From assembly GCA_965204715.1 (NCBI GenBank), contig OZ242009.1, positions 1,426,001 to 1,490,000 on the forward strand: a stretch of DNA of 64,000 nucleotides. Direction: 5' to 3'. The notes under the pieces were generated by a model. That model made no database searches. It was not told the DNA's origin and saw nothing but the letters and a program-made list of their open reading frames with translations. How positions within the stretch are numbered: the first letter of the stretch is position 1; every line of letters starts with the position of its first letter. The translations under genes were made by a program, and so were the position numbers. Below are positions 1-8,868 of this stretch, piece after piece. This DNA is from CATOSP01 sp965204715 (lineage in GTDB: Bacteria; Chloroflexota; Dehalococcoidia; Lucifugimonadales; UBA3495).

Positions 1-799
1 GCGCGGACTGGAACCCGCTCAGGCTGTATACCACCGGGAAGATGGCGTCTTTCCAACCCGGTATCATGCTTTGGCCGTAATCGGAACTGATGATGAAGTG
101 TACGAATAGCAGCAGCATGAAATACCAGGCCCCGAGCAGCGCCAATCCGGCCTTGTGAACGAGCCACTGCCGCTTGGTGCCCGTCCAGAACCCGGCCAGC
201 ATCCGGTACAGGCTGCGGCGGAAGCCCGTGGCTTTTTCGTAAGCCTCGGCCATGTCCGGCACAGCGGAGAGCCACAGTAGGGCCAGGGCGTTGACGCCGA
301 CGAATATGACGCCGAACAGGTCCCACCAGAGCGGGCTTCCTATAGGTCCTTCGAACCAGATGCTTCGGCGCAGGGCCAACTCGTGGTGACCCACGTCCGG
401 GTTGTTGAGGGATGGCAGCACAATCGCCAGGGGGATGAACAGCAGGATATTGAAGATCCCGAGTATCCCGAAAATCTCCGATACCCGCGACAGAGGACGG
501 CGCCAGTGGCTCTTGGTGATTCGGAATGCCGCAGCCGCCAGCGGTCCGGTGCTGGTGACCATGAACACGAAGGAGAAGGTGGCGGCGTAGTAGCCCCACG
601 GCGAATGGTCATCGAACCCGTACTGGGCCGCCTTCATCACGAAGCCGATGACTCCCAGCACCAGCAGCGCGCCCGTCAATGCCAGCCCCAGAGTAACCGG
701 GCCAGGCCGGGTGAAGGTCTTCCGGGTTACGTATTCAGTGACCTCGGTGGCCCGTGGGAAGACCCACATGTCTTGGGAATGGTGGGCGTTCTCAGCCAT
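1..799 (-). CDS. actC: NrfD/ActC-like quinone-interacting membrane subunit (3'-truncated by window edge)
   Basis: Polytopic membrane subunit of the NrfD/PsrC family, which in alternative complex III (ACIII) or polysulfide-reductase-type complexes binds quinol and hands electrons to the adjacent Fe-S subunit. The visible 266 residues hold several hydrophobic helices separated by short charged loops, including stretches around residues 35-55, 70-90 and 105-125. The ATG (complement of 797-799) overlaps the end of the ferredoxin-subunit gene by 8 bases, so the two are translationally coupled. The C-terminal half lies outside the window. The assignment to ActC rather than another NrfD protein rests on the pentahaem-cytochrome/MopB/ferredoxin neighbours. 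Confidence 0.85.
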   Translation of the reverse strand, partial: MAENAHHSQDMWVFPRATEVTEYVTRKTFTRPGPVTLGLALTGALLVLGVIGFVMKAAQYGFDDHSPWGYYAATFSFVFMVTSTGPLAAAAFRITKSHWRRPLSRVSEIFGILGIFNILLFIPLAIVLPSLNNPDVGHHELALRRSIWFEGPIGSPLWWDLFGVIFVGVNALALLWLSAVPDMAEAYEKATGFRRSLYRMLAGFWTGTKRQWLVHKAGLALLGAWYFMLLLFVHFIISSDYGQSMIPGWKDAIFPVVYSLSGFQSA

Positions 800-1574
800 G
801 ACCGCCGCCGTTCTTTAAGGGATACTTGTCAACCTTCTTCAGGTATATCACGTTGGGCTTGGTGCCCACTTCTTCAAGCAGCCGGTAGGCACGGGGGGCT
901 TTCTCTCCCCCATCATGGTCGTCCAGCGCTTTGAAGTAGCGTTCCACCGGCCCGGTGGCATCGGACTGGTCCGCGAAGGTAAGAGCATTGGTCGGGCAGG
1001 CCGAAACGCAAGCAGGCAGGAAATTTCGCTTCTTCATGGTTGGGTAGTCCAGGGTGGCCCGCTCCTGCCGCTCTACGGTCAATTCGGCCCTGCGGATGCG
1101 CTGGATGCAGAAAGAGCACTTCTCCATGATGCCGCGGCTGCGGACTGTCACGTCGGAGTTGAGGTGATTCCGCATTCGTTCCGGCCACACCGGCTCCCAA
1201 TAGTTGAAGAATCGGACCTGGTAGGGGCAGTTGTTGGCGCAGTAGCGGGTGCCGACGCACCGGTTGTACACCTGTACGTTCAGCCCCTCGTCGTTGTGAT
1301 AGGTGGCATAGACGGGACAGACAGGCTCGCAGGGCGCATTCTCGCAGTGCTGGCACATGATGGGTATGAAGCGGGCCTTCACGTTGGGGAACTCGCCTTC
1401 CCAGTACCGCTCGACCCGGATCCACTCGTATGCCCGCCGCTGCAGGAACAGGTCCTTGGTGTTGATCGGGATGTTGTTCTCTGACTGACAAGCAACCACG
1501 CAGGCCTGGCACCCGGTACACCGGTCCAGGTCTACTACCATCCCCCACTTGTGATCGAACCGTTGATCTGCCAT
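792..1574 (-). CDS. actB2: Four-cluster [4Fe-4S] ferredoxin subunit of an alternative complex III-like enzyme
   Basis: A 260-residue electron-transfer subunit of the HybA/PsrB/ActB2 type. The first cluster motif is C19-x2-C22-x2-C25-x3-C29. Further Cys groups are centred on CQHCENAPC, CVGTRYCANNC and CSFCIQRI, with a closing CVSACP, which suffices for four clusters. No signal peptide is present, so export would be by co-translocation with the Tat-carrying MopB partner encoded upstream. In many ACIII operons this domain is the C-terminal half of one large ActB; here it is a separate gene 118 bases after the MopB-like gene. It presumably relays electrons between the NrfD subunit and the cytochrome subunit. 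Confidence 0.88.
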   Translation of the reverse strand: MADQRFDHKWGMVVDLDRCTGCQACVVACQSENNIPINTKDLFLQRRAYEWIRVERYWEGEFPNVKARFIPIMCQHCENAPCEPVCPVYATYHNDEGLNVQVYNRCVGTRYCANNCPYQVRFFNYWEPVWPERMRNHLNSDVTVRSRGIMEKCSFCIQRIRRAELTVERQERATLDYPTMKKRNFLPACVSACPTNALTFADQSDATGPVERYFKALDDHDGGEKAPRAYRLLEEVGTKPNVIYLKKVDKYPLKNGGGHG

Positions 1575-1692
1575 TCCAGCCCTCAGCCCGTTTCTTGACG
1601 CAAAGGCGCAAAGTCTTGATGACGCAATGGTCTCATATTTCTATCTTGGCCAAGCCCCAGATCCGGAGTTCTACGCCGTTGCGTTTATGCCG

Positions 1693-4023
1693 CTAGTGGT
1701 CGTCTTCACCCGGCGTCACCGTCTGAATGATGCGCTCGCCCGGAAGGATGCCTATTTCCACGGCGCGGACGATTCCTTCAAACTTGGATACCTTGATGCT
1801 CTCGCCGGTACGGCTGACTCTCACCCGCGTACCGGCCCAGGCCAAGGCCCCGGTGCCATCCACCTGCCTTGGCGAGAGTATGTCCATAACGTTCTGCGAC
1901 TCGCTGGCCGGCCTGTCCGTGGCGGTGTCCGGGCCGCTGCTGCGGCCATGCCCCATTGGCATCGACAGCACCCTTGGAGGCACAGCCGGTGTGAGGTAGA
2001 CGGGCACCTGTATCGAACCCTCCGGGGACTCAAGCCTCACGATGTCCCCTTCTACTACGCCCAGACCAGCGGCATCATTATCGTTCATTTCCACCCATGA
2101 TTGCCATGTGATGGAAGTAAGAGGGTCAGGCGTGGCCTGGAGCCAGGGCAGGTGGGCGTTGCGCCCTTCCAGCAGGGTGTTATGGGCGAAGGGGACCAGG
2201 AAGTAATCCCCGTCGCCGGAGAAGTCGGGAGGCGACGCCTTGGCCACTATGCTCTGCAACAGTCCCGCCGGGGGCGCGATGTCCGTGGGGCCGGTGGAGT
2301 TTTCGTCCCACCAGCCGCCCTGGGCCAGCAGCTTGTTCCAGAACTCGCTGGCCGAACTTGCGGATATGGAACCTCTCCCCAGTTCGTAGAGTTGTTCGCT
2401 GCTCTCCTTGAGCATGTCCTCGAAACGGTTCCAGGGAAGCTGGTCCTGGAGTCCCAGGTCGGAGGCCACGGAGAGAAGGATGTCCGGGAAGCTGCGCGGG
2501 TCCAGTTCGCTCAGCGGATTGATCACCGGCTGTTGGAACCCCACGGTCTGGAACCCGGGTCCCGGCTCAGGAATGTCGCTGCCCCAGTCCTCCAGAGATG
2601 ACCTGTCGGGCAACACCAGGTCCGCGGTGATGGATGTGTCGTCCAGGAAGGGTGAGAAACTGACGATGTAAGCGTTGGTGCGCATCATGGCGTCGCCGAA
2701 GTTCAGCGGCCCCGGCAGTCCATGCACCGGATCAACGCCGTGCACCAGAACCAAACCGGTGTCGCCGCCGCTAATCTCCTCTGCTGCCTTGGCCCAGTCG
2801 GCCAGGGGAGCCTCTTCGGCTGATGCGGGGATCCCTTCAATAGGGCTGCCGGGGTTGAACCTTATGCCCCCCGTATCTGGAGCATGGCCCGGCCCCCCGA
2901 CACTGCCCACCAGGTAGTTGAGCGCGTATATGGCCTCGAGGTTGAACAGCCCGTTGTTGTGCGCTCCCGCAGAGCCGCCGCCGATGGCCAGGCCAGGCTT
3001 GGCCCCCGCGAAAGCATGAGCCAGTCCCTCAATGAGGTGCGAAGCGTCTTCGCCCATAACCCCCCCGGAAGGGAGTATGGGCGACATCGTATCCGGACTG
3101 AATCGGGCCAATGCCTCTGCGCCCTGGCCTCCTGTCAGAGCGTCCACGTCTACGCCGGGGGCCTGCATACCGTCCCGGAGGATGACGTAAGCCATGCTCA
3201 TGGCCAGGTAGCCTTCCCAGCCGGGCCGGACAGGTATCCACTTGTCGGCGTTGGCTGCGGTCATGGAGAACCTGGAATCGACCTGGTAATGGGTCCCTCG
3301 CTTTTTGCCTCCAGGCCCGGAAGCTTGTCCCCGGAACTCGCCGTAGCCCACGTTGTACCGGGTAGGAGACCCCCATGTGGAGAGGAAATCCGCTCCGAAG
3401 GACACGAGGACTTCAGCATTGGCAATGCCGAAGTCGGGCATCAGGTCCTGCCCGAATACGTTCCTCAACGCGGCCCGGTAAGTTACATTGTCCACCGCCT
3501 CAAAGGCAAGGTGTTTGCCGCTCACGGCCTCGGCGAAGGCGGGGACCAGCATTCCCATGTGACCCCGCATTGGCCCGGTGATAATTTTCACCCGCCCGGC
3601 GGAAGACTGGATCCGGGACCGAAGTATGTCCAGCGCCTCATTCCACTCTATGGGTTCGTATTGGCCGGAGCCGCGGGCGCCGCTGCGGAGCATGGGGCCG
3701 GTGATGCGCTCGGGGTGGTAGGCGGCCTGTAGAGCTCCCTCGCAGCGGGCGCTCTGTTTTCCCTGGTTGGTGGGGTAGAGAGGGTTCCCCTGGACCTTCT
3801 TGGCACGGCCCTCCATCACCCGGACGATTATCCCCTCGCAGGAAGGGCAGGTACGACACAGGCTGGTGTACCAGTTGTCCCTGCCCCTGACCACGTCCTC
3901 GGGCAGTTCCGCTGGGCTCTGGAGGTCAAACTCGCCCTCGCGGATGCCAAAACCCTCGCAGGCCACCGCTCCAACGGCGGAGAGGCCCGCCCAGGCCAGA
4001 AAGTTGCGCCGCGTCAGTTTCAT
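1693..4023 (-). CDS. actB1: MopB (molybdopterin oxidoreductase-like) Tat lipoprotein subunit, ActB1-like
   Basis: A 776-residue protein of the complex iron-sulfur molybdoenzyme superfamily. The N-terminus has a Tat motif (TRRNFL, residues 4-9) and a lipobox-like AVAC ending at Cys22, so it should be exported folded and lipid-anchored. A CxxCxxC...C set (C56, C59, C62, C94) could ligate one [4Fe-4S] cluster, followed by the large MopB fold. In characterised ACIII the MopB domain of ActB carries no molybdenum cofactor; whether this one does cannot be decided from sequence by eye. It lies between the pentahaem cytochrome gene and the ferredoxin-subunit gene. Alternative reading: the catalytic subunit of a Psr/Ttr-like reductase, made less likely by the pentahaem neighbour. 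Confidence 0.82.
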   Translation of the reverse strand: MKLTRRNFLAWAGLSAVGAVACEGFGIREGEFDLQSPAELPEDVVRGRDNWYTSLCRTCPSCEGIIVRVMEGRAKKVQGNPLYPTNQGKQSARCEGALQAAYHPERITGPMLRSGARGSGQYEPIEWNEALDILRSRIQSSAGRVKIITGPMRGHMGMLVPAFAEAVSGKHLAFEAVDNVTYRAALRNVFGQDLMPDFGIANAEVLVSFGADFLSTWGSPTRYNVGYGEFRGQASGPGGKKRGTHYQVDSRFSMTAANADKWIPVRPGWEGYLAMSMAYVILRDGMQAPGVDVDALTGGQGAEALARFSPDTMSPILPSGGVMGEDASHLIEGLAHAFAGAKPGLAIGGGSAGAHNNGLFNLEAIYALNYLVGSVGGPGHAPDTGGIRFNPGSPIEGIPASAEEAPLADWAKAAEEISGGDTGLVLVHGVDPVHGLPGPLNFGDAMMRTNAYIVSFSPFLDDTSITADLVLPDRSSLEDWGSDIPEPGPGFQTVGFQQPVINPLSELDPRSFPDILLSVASDLGLQDQLPWNRFEDMLKESSEQLYELGRGSISASSASEFWNKLLAQGGWWDENSTGPTDIAPPAGLLQSIVAKASPPDFSGDGDYFLVPFAHNTLLEGRNAHLPWLQATPDPLTSITWQSWVEMNDNDAAGLGVVEGDIVRLESPEGSIQVPVYLTPAVPPRVLSMPMGHGRSSGPDTATDRPASESQNVMDILSPRQVDGTGALAWAGTRVRVSRTGESIKVSKFEGIVRAVEIGILPGERIIQTVTPGEDDH

Positions 4024-4053
4024 CTCAGCCGGTGATCTCCACTATTTGCGCCA

Positions 4054-4665
4054 TTACTTATGACAGACCGTGCAGTCGGTGGGCACACTGTTTTCCCGGT
4101 GGCAGTCGAGGCATGTGCCCATCTTCAACGACTGACCCTTCATGGGCTGGACTTCTGTCATGCCGGCCACGTCACCGTGGCACTTGGAACACACCTGCGC
4201 CACCTCGAGTTGCCGGTCCGGGGTGTCGCCCTGGGTGAAAAAGCGGACGTGGGCCTCGTGGATGAATCTCACGTGGTCCGGCAGCCGATGGACCCGTTCC
4301 CAGTTGATTGGTTGGACCCCATCCGGCGTGTCCCTGAACTTGGCTATCTCGGCCTTGGCGGTGTCGGTCCTGCCCGCAACCTGCTCATGGCAGAAAAGGC
4401 ACTGCTCCACCGCCGGAACGGTGGCCTCTGCGCCCCGTGTGACGCCCCGGTGGCAGAATTCGCACTGGATTCCCATACCACCGTCTTCGGGGGACCCGGC
4501 GTGGATGGTATGCGGGAATGCTATCGGCTGCGGCGGGGCATTCCCCAATCCAAAGGGCGGGTTGGAAAACCAGGAGATGAACAGGACCACCAGCACAAAC
4601 CCTACTACGGCTAGACCCAGCAGGCCGACCAGCCCGAGGGTCACCATTTTGGCGCTTAGCCTCAT
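4054..4665 (-). CDS. actA: Membrane-anchored pentahaem cytochrome c (ActA-like)
   Basis: A 203-residue protein with one N-terminal membrane helix (about residues 8-32) and exactly five CxxCH haem-binding motifs at about residues 68, 89, 159, 185 and 198, the last only two residues from the C-terminus. Several extra histidines can act as distal ligands. Five haems on a short anchored subunit match ActA of alternative complex III, which passes electrons from the quinol-oxidising core to a downstream cytochrome or oxidase. The gene sits 30 bases upstream of the MopB-like gene and is co-oriented with it. Confidence 0.87.
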   Translation of the reverse strand: MRLSAKMVTLGLVGLLGLAVVGFVLVVLFISWFSNPPFGLGNAPPQPIAFPHTIHAGSPEDGGMGIQCEFCHRGVTRGAEATVPAVEQCLFCHEQVAGRTDTAKAEIAKFRDTPDGVQPINWERVHRLPDHVRFIHEAHVRFFTQGDTPDRQLEVAQVCSKCHGDVAGMTEVQPMKGQSLKMGTCLDCHRENSVPTDCTVCHK

Positions 4666-4764
4666 GCGCGTCCAGCCAGTCTGAAGAGATGGTTGTTGTG
4701 ACAGTGGTTGTGGGGCAGCATATTAAGGGTCAGCAATTCTGTCGGGCTGAGACTTTCTCGGCTT

Positions 4765-5061
4765 TTAGTAGAGGAACCGGTCATAAACGTGCTGGACGTT
4801 CAGCGCGTTGATGATTACCAGAACCATGAGAATGACGGCTGCCGCCAGGACCAGGAACGCAAACACCGTCAAAGGAATTTGCATTCTTTGGGCGCTGGGC
4901 GGCAGGTGCCCGGTAATCACCAGGGAAGGGATGATTGCGTAAGCGGTCAGCATCGTAAGCGCGAATATGATGAGCACGGGGAGGTATATCCAAAACCACC
5001 GTAAGAACAGATGGATGTTGTGCCAACTGTTGGCGTCAAGCGCCTTGGGATCGTCAAACAT
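4765..5061 (-). CDS. Small two-helix membrane protein, first gene of the ACIII-like operon
   Basis: A 98-residue protein with two hydrophobic segments (about residues 20-50 and 62-88) joined by a short polar loop. No catalytic motif is visible. It is the first gene after the strong promoter at 5129-5155 and lies 99 bases upstream of the pentahaem cytochrome gene, all on the minus strand, so it is probably a small accessory or assembly subunit of the same complex. It does not match any ACIII subunit that I can name with certainty. Confidence 0.65.
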   Translation of the reverse strand: MFDDPKALDANSWHNIHLFLRWFWIYLPVLIIFALTMLTAYAIIPSLVITGHLPPSAQRMQIPLTVFAFLVLAAAVILMVLVIINALNVQHVYDRFLY

Positions 5062-5085
5062 AAAGCGGCAGTCCTGCCCCCACCG

Positions 5086-5108
5086 CCCCGGTTGAACCAG
5101 AACCGGGG
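5086..5108. repeat. 8-bp inverted repeat in the ACIII operon leader
   Basis: CCCCGGTT at 5086-5093 and AACCGGGG at 5101-5108 form a perfect 8-bp stem with a 7-base loop. It lies between the promoter and the first start codon of the minus-strand operon, 25 bases upstream of the ATG. It could be an operator or a leader hairpin; there is no T-tract in either direction. Confidence 0.45.
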
Positions 5109-5128
5109 CCGCTCAAAACGCAGTGAAA

Positions 5129-5155
5129 ATTATCACAACACCTTGGGAGTGTCAA
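5129..5155 (-). promoter_or_regulatory. Sigma70-like promoter of the ACIII-like operon
   Basis: Read on the minus strand, TTGACA (complement of 5150-5155) is followed by 15 bases and GATAAT (complement of 5129-5134), preceded by TG; shifting the -10 box by one or two bases gives 16-17 base spacing. It lies about 70 bases upstream of the first gene of the operon. The sequence TTGACACTCCCA recurs in the promoter at 44733-44761. Confidence 0.65.
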
Positions 5156-5227
5156 TAGAATAACGGCGCGATCAGGGCCTTTTCAAGGTCGGGGTAAGTG
5201 ATGGATGACGTGGGATGGAGATGGAGG

Positions 5228-5755
5228 CATGGATGTGGTTGAGGGATTACCCGGGGAATCCGCCCTGTTGCGGCGGGAGTTGGCCCGGATCTCTGACCGC
5301 CGTTTTGCCAGGGGCCGGGTGCATCCGCCGGAAGGGGCGCTGAGCTTGGCGGCGCTGGGCCTGATGCGCGGTCAGGGATCTTTGAGCGCCATCCGCCGCT
5401 TTGGCGACACTCGCCCGGAGTTGCTGGCGGCCCTGTCGCGGCTACTGCGGATGGCAAAGCCGGCCGGGGTGCGCCAGCCCATGCCCGGCTTCACGGCGGC
5501 GCCGTCAGAGTTGCCGGGCGCCCGGATGACGGTGGCTTCCATAGGACGGCAAGACCATGCGCGGTGTCCGGGAGGACGGAGAGCAACTGCGGTTGTGGCA
5601 TGGGGCCAGCCGTCAAGGGTCCTGGCTTTGGACCAGGCGCGGATTTCCGGACACCTGGAGGAGCATCGGGCCGCCCGGGAATGGATGGAGCGGGTTTCGG
5701 GCAGCATTGGCATGGTGTTGGCACAAGCCCAACCCAGCATGTGCAGGGTCGGCGC
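5228..5755 (+). pseudogene. Decayed ISAs1-type (H-repeat) transposase, N-terminal part, frameshifted
   Basis: The frame beginning near 5228 has the N-terminal signature of ISAs1-family transposases (RISDRRFARGRVHPPEGA, then ALGLMRGQGSLSAIRRFGD). Around 5545 the homology jumps to another frame that reads DGKTMRGVREDGEQLRLWH, the conserved motif holding the first catalytic Asp. It then returns to the first frame for VLALDQARISGHLEEHRAA. A last piece, TQHVQGR, resembles the family's ADAxHxQ motif and is in the third frame. At least three frame changes and the loss of the C-terminal half show that the gene is dead. No terminal repeats were found. It ends where the convergent MscS gene ends. Confidence 0.7.
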
Positions 5756-6999
5756 TAGCCGCCGCTCCCGGGACCCGGGTCTGCCGGGGCGGGGGCCTCG
5801 CCGCCGTCCACGGAAGCGTTGAGGTCCCTTGGGAGAGGACGACGGGGTCCGCGGCGCCTGGGCCGGCCGTTGATGCGGCGGGGAAAGCGCTCTCCCACTG
5901 GGGACGCCATTGGAGTCGGCGCGTCCAGGCCAGCCAATTGTACTGTCCGCATCGGGTAGTTGATCACTATCCCTTCCTCACGGAGACGCTCGTGTACCCT
6001 CTGCACCACTGTCGACTGGAGCGTGAAGCTGGCCAGCCTGTCCTTCGCCTGGAGAAACAGCCAGAAATTCACATTGGAGTCTCCAAAACTGTCGAACCCG
6101 AACCACCCTCCATACTCCTTGACACCGTCCGGCCCCTCCTCCAGCACTTGTTCCATGATCTCCTGGCACACCCTCTCCACCATGAACAGGTTGCTGTCGT
6201 AGCTGACCCCGCAGGTGAGGAAAACGTTCACCGGCGGCTGCGGGCGGTTGTAATTGGTGATGATGGTGTCGGCAAACTTGCTGTTGGGAATCACGACAAG
6301 GTTGTTGGTCCAGGTGCGGATTCGGGTGCTCCGCCATCCCACGTCCACTACGTATCCCGCCACGCTCCCCTCAAGCTGTATGTAGTCTCCCGGCGACACC
6401 ACGCCTTCCGTCATCACGTAGGTGCCCGCAAACAGGTTGGACAGGGTTGGCTGGATCGCCAGCGCGACGGCCAACCCTCCGAGACCCAGCCCGGCGATCA
6501 GGGGGCTGATGTTGATGGACAGCAGGTCCAGTACCAGCAGGCCGGCCAATCCGTAAATCAAGACAGTCCCGACGCGGCGCAGCAGGGGAGCCAGTCTCTG
6601 GTCCAGCACCGGCTCGGTACGGTTGGCTAGCTCCTCCAGGTACCATTGCAGCACCTGGGTCAAGGCCATCGCCATCGCCAGCACTCCCAGGGCCAGCGCG
6701 GTCGTCCCTATCCACTTGCCGGCAAGGGACTCGAACCTGGGGTCGATACCTTCGGGAACGGTCACCGCCAGGTATCCGCCGACTACGATGATGCCGAGGT
6801 TCAGGGGCCACCGGGTGGCATTGATGATCCGTGAGTCCAGGTTGGAAGGGATCCTCCGCGCAATGCGCAGGGACAGGGGAAAGAAGACTTTATGGGCGAT
6901 GAAGGCGATCAGGACAGAGGCGAGGAAGATGCTCGACGCGGCGGTCAGTCCGCTCCAATGCCAGCCTAAGAGTTCGATGCGGGTCAAGTCGGGAGGCAC
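5755..6999 (-). CDS. MscS-family mechanosensitive channel
   Basis: A 414-residue protein with about four N-terminal membrane helices, then the MscS pore-lining region (LIAGLGLGGLAVALAIQ, near residues 165-182) rich in alternating Gly and Ala. The cytoplasmic beta domain follows (NLFAGTYVMTEGVVSPGDYI, then GWRSTRIRTWTNNLVVIPNS). The Gly/Ala packing pattern and the RTWTNN..VIPN motif are diagnostic. It should release solutes upon hypo-osmotic shock. The C-terminal tail after residue 360 is Arg/Pro-rich and low-complexity. It is a single gene that meets the decayed transposase tail to tail. Confidence 0.92.
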   Translation of the reverse strand: MPPDLTRIELLGWHWSGLTAASSIFLASVLIAFIAHKVFFPLSLRIARRIPSNLDSRIINATRWPLNLGIIVVGGYLAVTVPEGIDPRFESLAGKWIGTTALALGVLAMAMALTQVLQWYLEELANRTEPVLDQRLAPLLRRVGTVLIYGLAGLLVLDLLSINISPLIAGLGLGGLAVALAIQPTLSNLFAGTYVMTEGVVSPGDYIQLEGSVAGYVVDVGWRSTRIRTWTNNLVVIPNSKFADTIITNYNRPQPPVNVFLTCGVSYDSNLFMVERVCQEIMEQVLEEGPDGVKEYGGWFGFDSFGDSNVNFWLFLQAKDRLASFTLQSTVVQRVHERLREEGIVINYPMRTVQLAGLDAPTPMASPVGERFPRRINGRPRRRGPRRPLPRDLNASVDGGEAPAPADPGPGSGG

Positions 7000-7222
7000 T
7001 TCAGGTCGTCAGTCCGGTGCGTGTCAAATCGGGATAATTATATCACCGGGTTGGAACGCCACAGCGGGAAGAAAGGTGGCTTCCTTCATAGTGGCTTTCT
7101 TCACAATGGAGTAGAGGATCGTACCATTTACATCCCACCCCCGCTCTACTGCCGTATCTCCTGGTACGGGATGTTCCGGTGGGTGAGTAGGAGGGCCGCT
7201 GGCGTATTTCCCGGCTGTGCCG

Positions 7223-7873
7223 CTACGGGCGAGGGAAGGCCCCGGGGCCCAACAGCGGCACGAACCGGCAGGGTCCCAGCATACGCAGCGACAGGCCCTC
7301 GCCGGTGCGGTGGCATTCCACCAATTCCTGCCGTTCCAGGGACCCCACGGGGACCACCATACGGCCTCCCGACGCGAGTTGGCCCACAAGGTCGTCGGGC
7401 AGGCTGGGCGCAGCGGCGGCAACAACTATGGCATCATATGGGCCGTCCTCCGGGCAGCCGAGGGTTTCCCCTGCCATTTTCACCAAGACGTTGGCGCATC
7501 CCAACTCGCGCAAGAGGGACTGGGCGCGGCCAGCCAGAGACGGGATGCGCTCTACGGTTACGACCCGGCCCCGGGGAAGCAGCAGCGACAAGATGGCGGC
7601 CTGATAACCGCTGCCCGTACCCACTTCCAGTACCTTCTCGCTGCCTTGCAGGGCCAGGGCGGAGGTCATCATGGCCACTATGTAGGGTTGGGAGATGGTC
7701 TGGCCCTCTCCGATGGCAAGGGGGACGTCCTCGTAGGCCATGTGCCGGACCGGAAGCGGCACGAATTCCTCCCTGGGAACACGTTGCATGGCGTCCACTA
7801 CTGCTTGCGAGCGTATTTTCCGCGATATGTTACGAAATAGTCCGTGTTTGGCCTTTTCCAGTTCCTGTTCCAT
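7223..7873 (-). CDS. pcm: Protein-L-isoaspartate O-methyltransferase
   Basis: A SAM-dependent methyltransferase that repairs isoaspartyl residues in damaged proteins in the cytoplasm. The family hallmarks are present: a substrate loop (REEFVPLPVRHMAYEDVPL) and a QTISQPYIVAMM segment. They are followed by SAM motif I (VLEVGTGSGYQAAIL), the ERIPSLAGRAQ segment and YDAIVVAAAAPSLPDDL. The frame is open 23 codons further upstream, but that extension (from 7942) has no family similarity, so the start at 7873 (216 residues, the usual family size) is preferred. No obvious ribosome-binding site precedes either start. Confidence 0.93.
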   Translation of the reverse strand: MEQELEKAKHGLFRNISRKIRSQAVVDAMQRVPREEFVPLPVRHMAYEDVPLAIGEGQTISQPYIVAMMTSALALQGSEKVLEVGTGSGYQAAILSLLLPRGRVVTVERIPSLAGRAQSLLRELGCANVLVKMAGETLGCPEDGPYDAIVVAAAAPSLPDDLVGQLASGGRMVVPVGSLERQELVECHRTGEGLSLRMLGPCRFVPLLGPGAFPRP

Positions 7874-8060
7874 GCGACGCCTCGGCACCCGATACCTCAC
7901 TATAACATAAAGAAACGTCTGGCATGTGAGAAACTGTGACAACCCCCTTACACATAAGGATCCAGCAGACTACATGGTCGCGTCTTGGCCTGCATTGACT
8001 GATCACAGGACCCCGGCGTTCGCACGCTGGCATCCAGACAATCGGGAGCGCTTTTCGCCA

Positions 8061-8089
8061 TTGACGAGGAATCTGTGCTGTGATAGCCT
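8061..8089 (+). promoter_or_regulatory. Possible promoter upstream of the MerR-like regulator
   Basis: TTGACG at 8061-8066 followed after 17 bases by TAGCCT at 8084-8089. The -35 box is good and the -10 box poor. It is about 50 bases upstream of the regulator start. Confidence 0.3.
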
Positions 8090-8140
8090 CTACTGGGCAA
8101 GCTAAGGAATTAGAATTCTATAGATTTCTGCATATTTCCA

Positions 8141-8755
8141 ATGGTCAAGCTCCCCATAAACGAAGACCGGTGGCTTTCGCTGGGAGAGGCCTGCCGCCTG
8201 CTGGCGGTCAACGAGGCTACGCTCCGGCAGTGGGCCGACAATGGCCATGTTCCGGTGTACCGGACCCCCGGCGGCCATCGCCGTTTCCGCAGCAGCGACG
8301 TTATGGCCCTGACCGGCTCTTCGTCCACGAGGCCGCAGCCCGGAGGGGACGGCGCCGGCACCCTGGAGGGTTCGGCCCTGCGGCGCATCCGCCGCCGGCT
8401 GCACCAGGATAAGGTAGCCAGCCAACCCTGGTACCAGGGTGTCGAGGAAGAAGGCCGGGGCCGGATGCGCCTGTTCGGGCGCAGGCTGCTCTCCTTGCTG
8501 GCCCAGGAACCCCATAACGGCCAGAGTGGACGCCGCCAACGTCAGGACGCCCTAACCGAGTCTAACTCCCTGGGCCGCGAGTACGGCGCTGAGATGGCCG
8601 AGCGGGGCGTTCCCCTCAGCGATACCCTGGAAGCGTTCATTTTCTTCAGATCGCTGGTGTTGGACTCTGCCGATGCCGAACACCAAGGGCGCATCCTGGA
8701 GTTGGCCGACCGGGTCCTGATCGGCCTCGCCGAGTCCTACCAAAACCGTATGTGA
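8141..8755 (+). CDS. MerR/excisionase-type DNA-binding regulator with C-terminal helical domain
   Basis: Residues about 8-55 form a winged-helix excisionase/MerR-like domain: WLSLGEACRLLAVNEATLRQ, then the typical recognition segment GHVPVYRTPGGHRRF. A variable linker follows. The C-terminal about 100 residues are helical (GREYGAEMAERGVPLSDTLE, ending in a VLIGLAESYQNRM helix) and resemble the C-terminal domains of RsbR-N-type or phage-like regulators. Target and ligand cannot be deduced. It stands alone between the divergent pcm gene and the tetrapyrrole operon, 113 bases upstream of the latter, so it may control that operon (inference). No clear ribosome-binding site precedes the ATG. Confidence 0.72.
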   Translation: MVKLPINEDRWLSLGEACRLLAVNEATLRQWADNGHVPVYRTPGGHRRFRSSDVMALTGSSSTRPQPGGDGAGTLEGSALRRIRRRLHQDKVASQPWYQGVEEEGRGRMRLFGRRLLSLLAQEPHNGQSGRRQRQDALTESNSLGREYGAEMAERGVPLSDTLEAFIFFRSLVLDSADAEHQGRILELADRVLIGLAESYQNRM

Positions 8756-8868
8756 GGCGTTTCCCGCTGGTACGGGACCAATCAAACTGAGAACGTCACC
8801 CATGCCCGTATGCCGGTCGGCACGGCCGTCAAGGACCCGATTCTCGATGTTAAGGAGCAGACCAGGAC

